Source of the DNA: JASFEQ01 sp050122535
GTDB taxonomy: Bacteria > Desulfobacterota > DSM-4660 > Desulfatiglandales > HGW-15
Direction of reading: 5' to 3'
Length of the DNA stretch: 13,971 nt
Assembly: GCA_050122535.1 (NCBI GenBank)
Contig: JASFIT010000078.1
Span: 1-13,971 of the forward strand
Shown here: in pieces, positions 12,894 to 13,971 of the stretch
Numbering within the stretch: position 1 is the stretch's first letter
How the letters are laid out: the number at the start of each line of letters is the position of its first letter
The notes under the pieces: generated by a model
Seen by the model: only the letters and a program-made list of their open reading frames with translations
The model's database searches: none
What the model was told of the DNA's origin: nothing
Made by a program: the position numbers and the translations under genes

Positions 12894-13971
12894 TCATCCG
12901 CCGGGAAGCTGAATGATAAAGGAGGTCCCTTTACCAGGGCTACTGTAGGCCCAAATCTCTCCCCCATGCGCCTCAATGATCTTGTACGAGATGGAAAGAC
13001 CGAGCCCTGAGCCTGTTTCCCTTGTGGTGTAAAACGGCTCAAATATGTGTTCCAGATCCTCCTCGGGGATACCGGTTCCTTCATCAGCGATCCTAACCTC
13101 TATGCCGTTCGGCAGCCTTTCTGTTGAGACGCTAATTGCACCCCCATCCGTCATCGCTTCAAGGCCATTGGAGATGACATTAATAAACACCTGTTTCAGT
13201 TTGTCAGGATCACAATTGATCTCCGCCACCCCAGTGGATAGAAATTGCTTGAATTCATACTTGCCCGGGATACAGATCCCCTGCATTATCTCCAGTACAT
13301 CCATCAAGACCGAGTTGATGTTTGCGTGCCTTTTCACCAGCCTGTATTCTTTGGTGAAATCACCCAGGTTGGCAACCAGTCCCTCCAGTCTTCTCACCTC
13401 CTCCAGGATCAATTCCAACTTTTGGAGGTCTTTTTCATCCTCCAAACGCTGCCTTATCTGATTGGAAAAACCCCCGATGATCATCAGTGGATTTTTGATC
13501 TCGTGTGCCACGTGGGCAGCTGCCTGCCCCACTGCGGCCAGACGCTCGGACTGAAGGAGTTTCTTCTCCAGTTGTTGGTGTACGCTAATATCCCTGATAA
13601 TCGCTGTGAAGGTAATGCCGCCTGCCATCTCCAGAAAGGATAGGCTCAGCTCAATGGGGAATTCCTCCCCATTTTTCCGGAGTCCTGTCAAAGAAATGGT
13701 CTTTCCCACGATTTCTGACTCTTTTGTCTTCAGAAACCGGCGAACATACTGCCAATGGTCACCATATTTAGGGGGGATGAGGAGATTTAGATCTTCACCC
13801 ATCACCTCTTCCCTTGAATATCCAAATATCCTTCGGGCCGCATTGTTATAGAGGATGATTCTGTGATTCTCATCTATACTGAGTACGGCATCTGTAGCCG
13901 TATCAAGAATGGCCCGTAATCTCTCTTCAGAGGCCTGGAGATCTTTGATTAGCTTCCTGTATTCAGTAACG
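12894..13971 (-). CDS. PAS-domain sensor histidine kinase (N-terminus beyond window)
   Basis: 358 residues are visible and the frame runs off the window end, so the start is not here; GTG 13805 is internal to the PAS domain and is not the start. From the edge: a short helix (VTEYRKLIKDLQASEERLR), a PAS domain beginning LRAILDTATDAVLSIDENHRI and ending near the RDIS motif, then HisKA with the H-box AHVAHEIKNPLMIIGG; the phosphorylatable His is encoded at 13503-13505. HATPase_c follows, with N-box QVFINVISNGLEAM, G1 IADEGTGIPEE, F-box IFEPFYTT and G2 GSGLGLSISYKII, all intact. The protein ends right after the ATPase domain, so no receiver domain is fused on the C-terminal side. No membrane segment is visible in this part. 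The response regulator is not in the window. It senses an unknown signal through PAS, possibly cytosolic. Confidence 0.93.
   Translation of the reverse strand, partial: VTEYRKLIKDLQASEERLRAILDTATDAVLSIDENHRIILYNNAARRIFGYSREEVMGEDLNLLIPPKYGDHWQYVRRFLKTKESEIVGKTISLTGLRKNGEEFPIELSLSFLEMAGGITFTAIIRDISVHQQLEKKLLQSERLAAVGQAAAHVAHEIKNPLMIIGGFSNQIRQRLEDEKDLQKLELILEEVRRLEGLVANLGDFTKEYRLVKRHANINSVLMDVLEIMQGICIPGKYEFKQFLSTGVAEINCDPDKLKQVFINVISNGLEAMTDGGAISVSTERLPNGIEVRIADEGTGIPEEDLEHIFEPFYTTRETGSGLGLSISYKIIEAHGGEIWAYSSPGKGTSFIIQLPGG

Noticed and set aside
12803..13084. 93-codon minus-strand frame
   Set aside because: Overlaps the C-terminal coding part of the histidine kinase in another frame and the tRNA promoter; no motif.

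Overview
The window reads as a piece of chromosome from an anaerobic, corrinoid-using bacterium. The gene mix (a RACo-like ferredoxin/ASKHA protein, class II NrdJ, an ECF sigma/anti-sigma/DUF3106 cluster, a small MshEN-type protein, many short palindromic intergenic elements) resembles Desulfobacterota (former Deltaproteobacteria). That placement is inference; no marker gene was compared. Most genes have roughly half G+C, but the squalene synthase gene is clearly AT-richer.

Layout. (1) 1-1322, minus: C-terminally cut RACo-like [2Fe-2S]/ASKHA activator. (2) 1323-1817: divergent intergenic region with a good sigma70-type promoter for nrdJ overlapped by two NrdR-box-like sites. (3) 1818-4307, plus: complete adenosylcobalamin-dependent ribonucleotide reductase. 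(4) 4549-7077, plus: two closely spaced GT4-type glycosyltransferases, followed by a possible terminator. (5) 7258-7388: compact copy of a repeat with imperfect terminal inverted repeats, directly upstream of (6) 7424-8431, plus: a squalene-synthase-type head-to-head prenyl synthase. (7) 8490-11984, minus: glycine-zipper lipoprotein, DUF3106 protein, zinc-finger anti-sigma factor, ECF sigma factor, secreted His/Tyr-rich repeat protein and a small stand-alone MshEN-like protein; two ECF-type promoter candidates lie in this block. (8) 12118-12534: second, expanded copy of the same repeat, containing five extra segments, one of which can fold into a perfectly paired three-way junction. (9) 12690-12766, minus: initiator tRNA-Met with its own promoter and terminator. 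(10) 12894-13971, minus: PAS-HisKA-HATPase histidine kinase, N-terminus beyond the window.

How it works together: the sigma factor, its membrane anti-sigma factor and the DUF3106 protein form a typical envelope-stress signalling cassette, and the neighbouring exported proteins (lipoprotein, His/Tyr-rich protein) are plausible regulon members. The glycosyltransferases and squalene synthase are next to each other but are separated by a terminator-like hairpin and the repeat, so a shared pathway is not shown. The most unusual part of the window is not a gene: it is the pair of related repeats, one compact (about 125 bp) and one swollen to 417 bp by nested palindromes.
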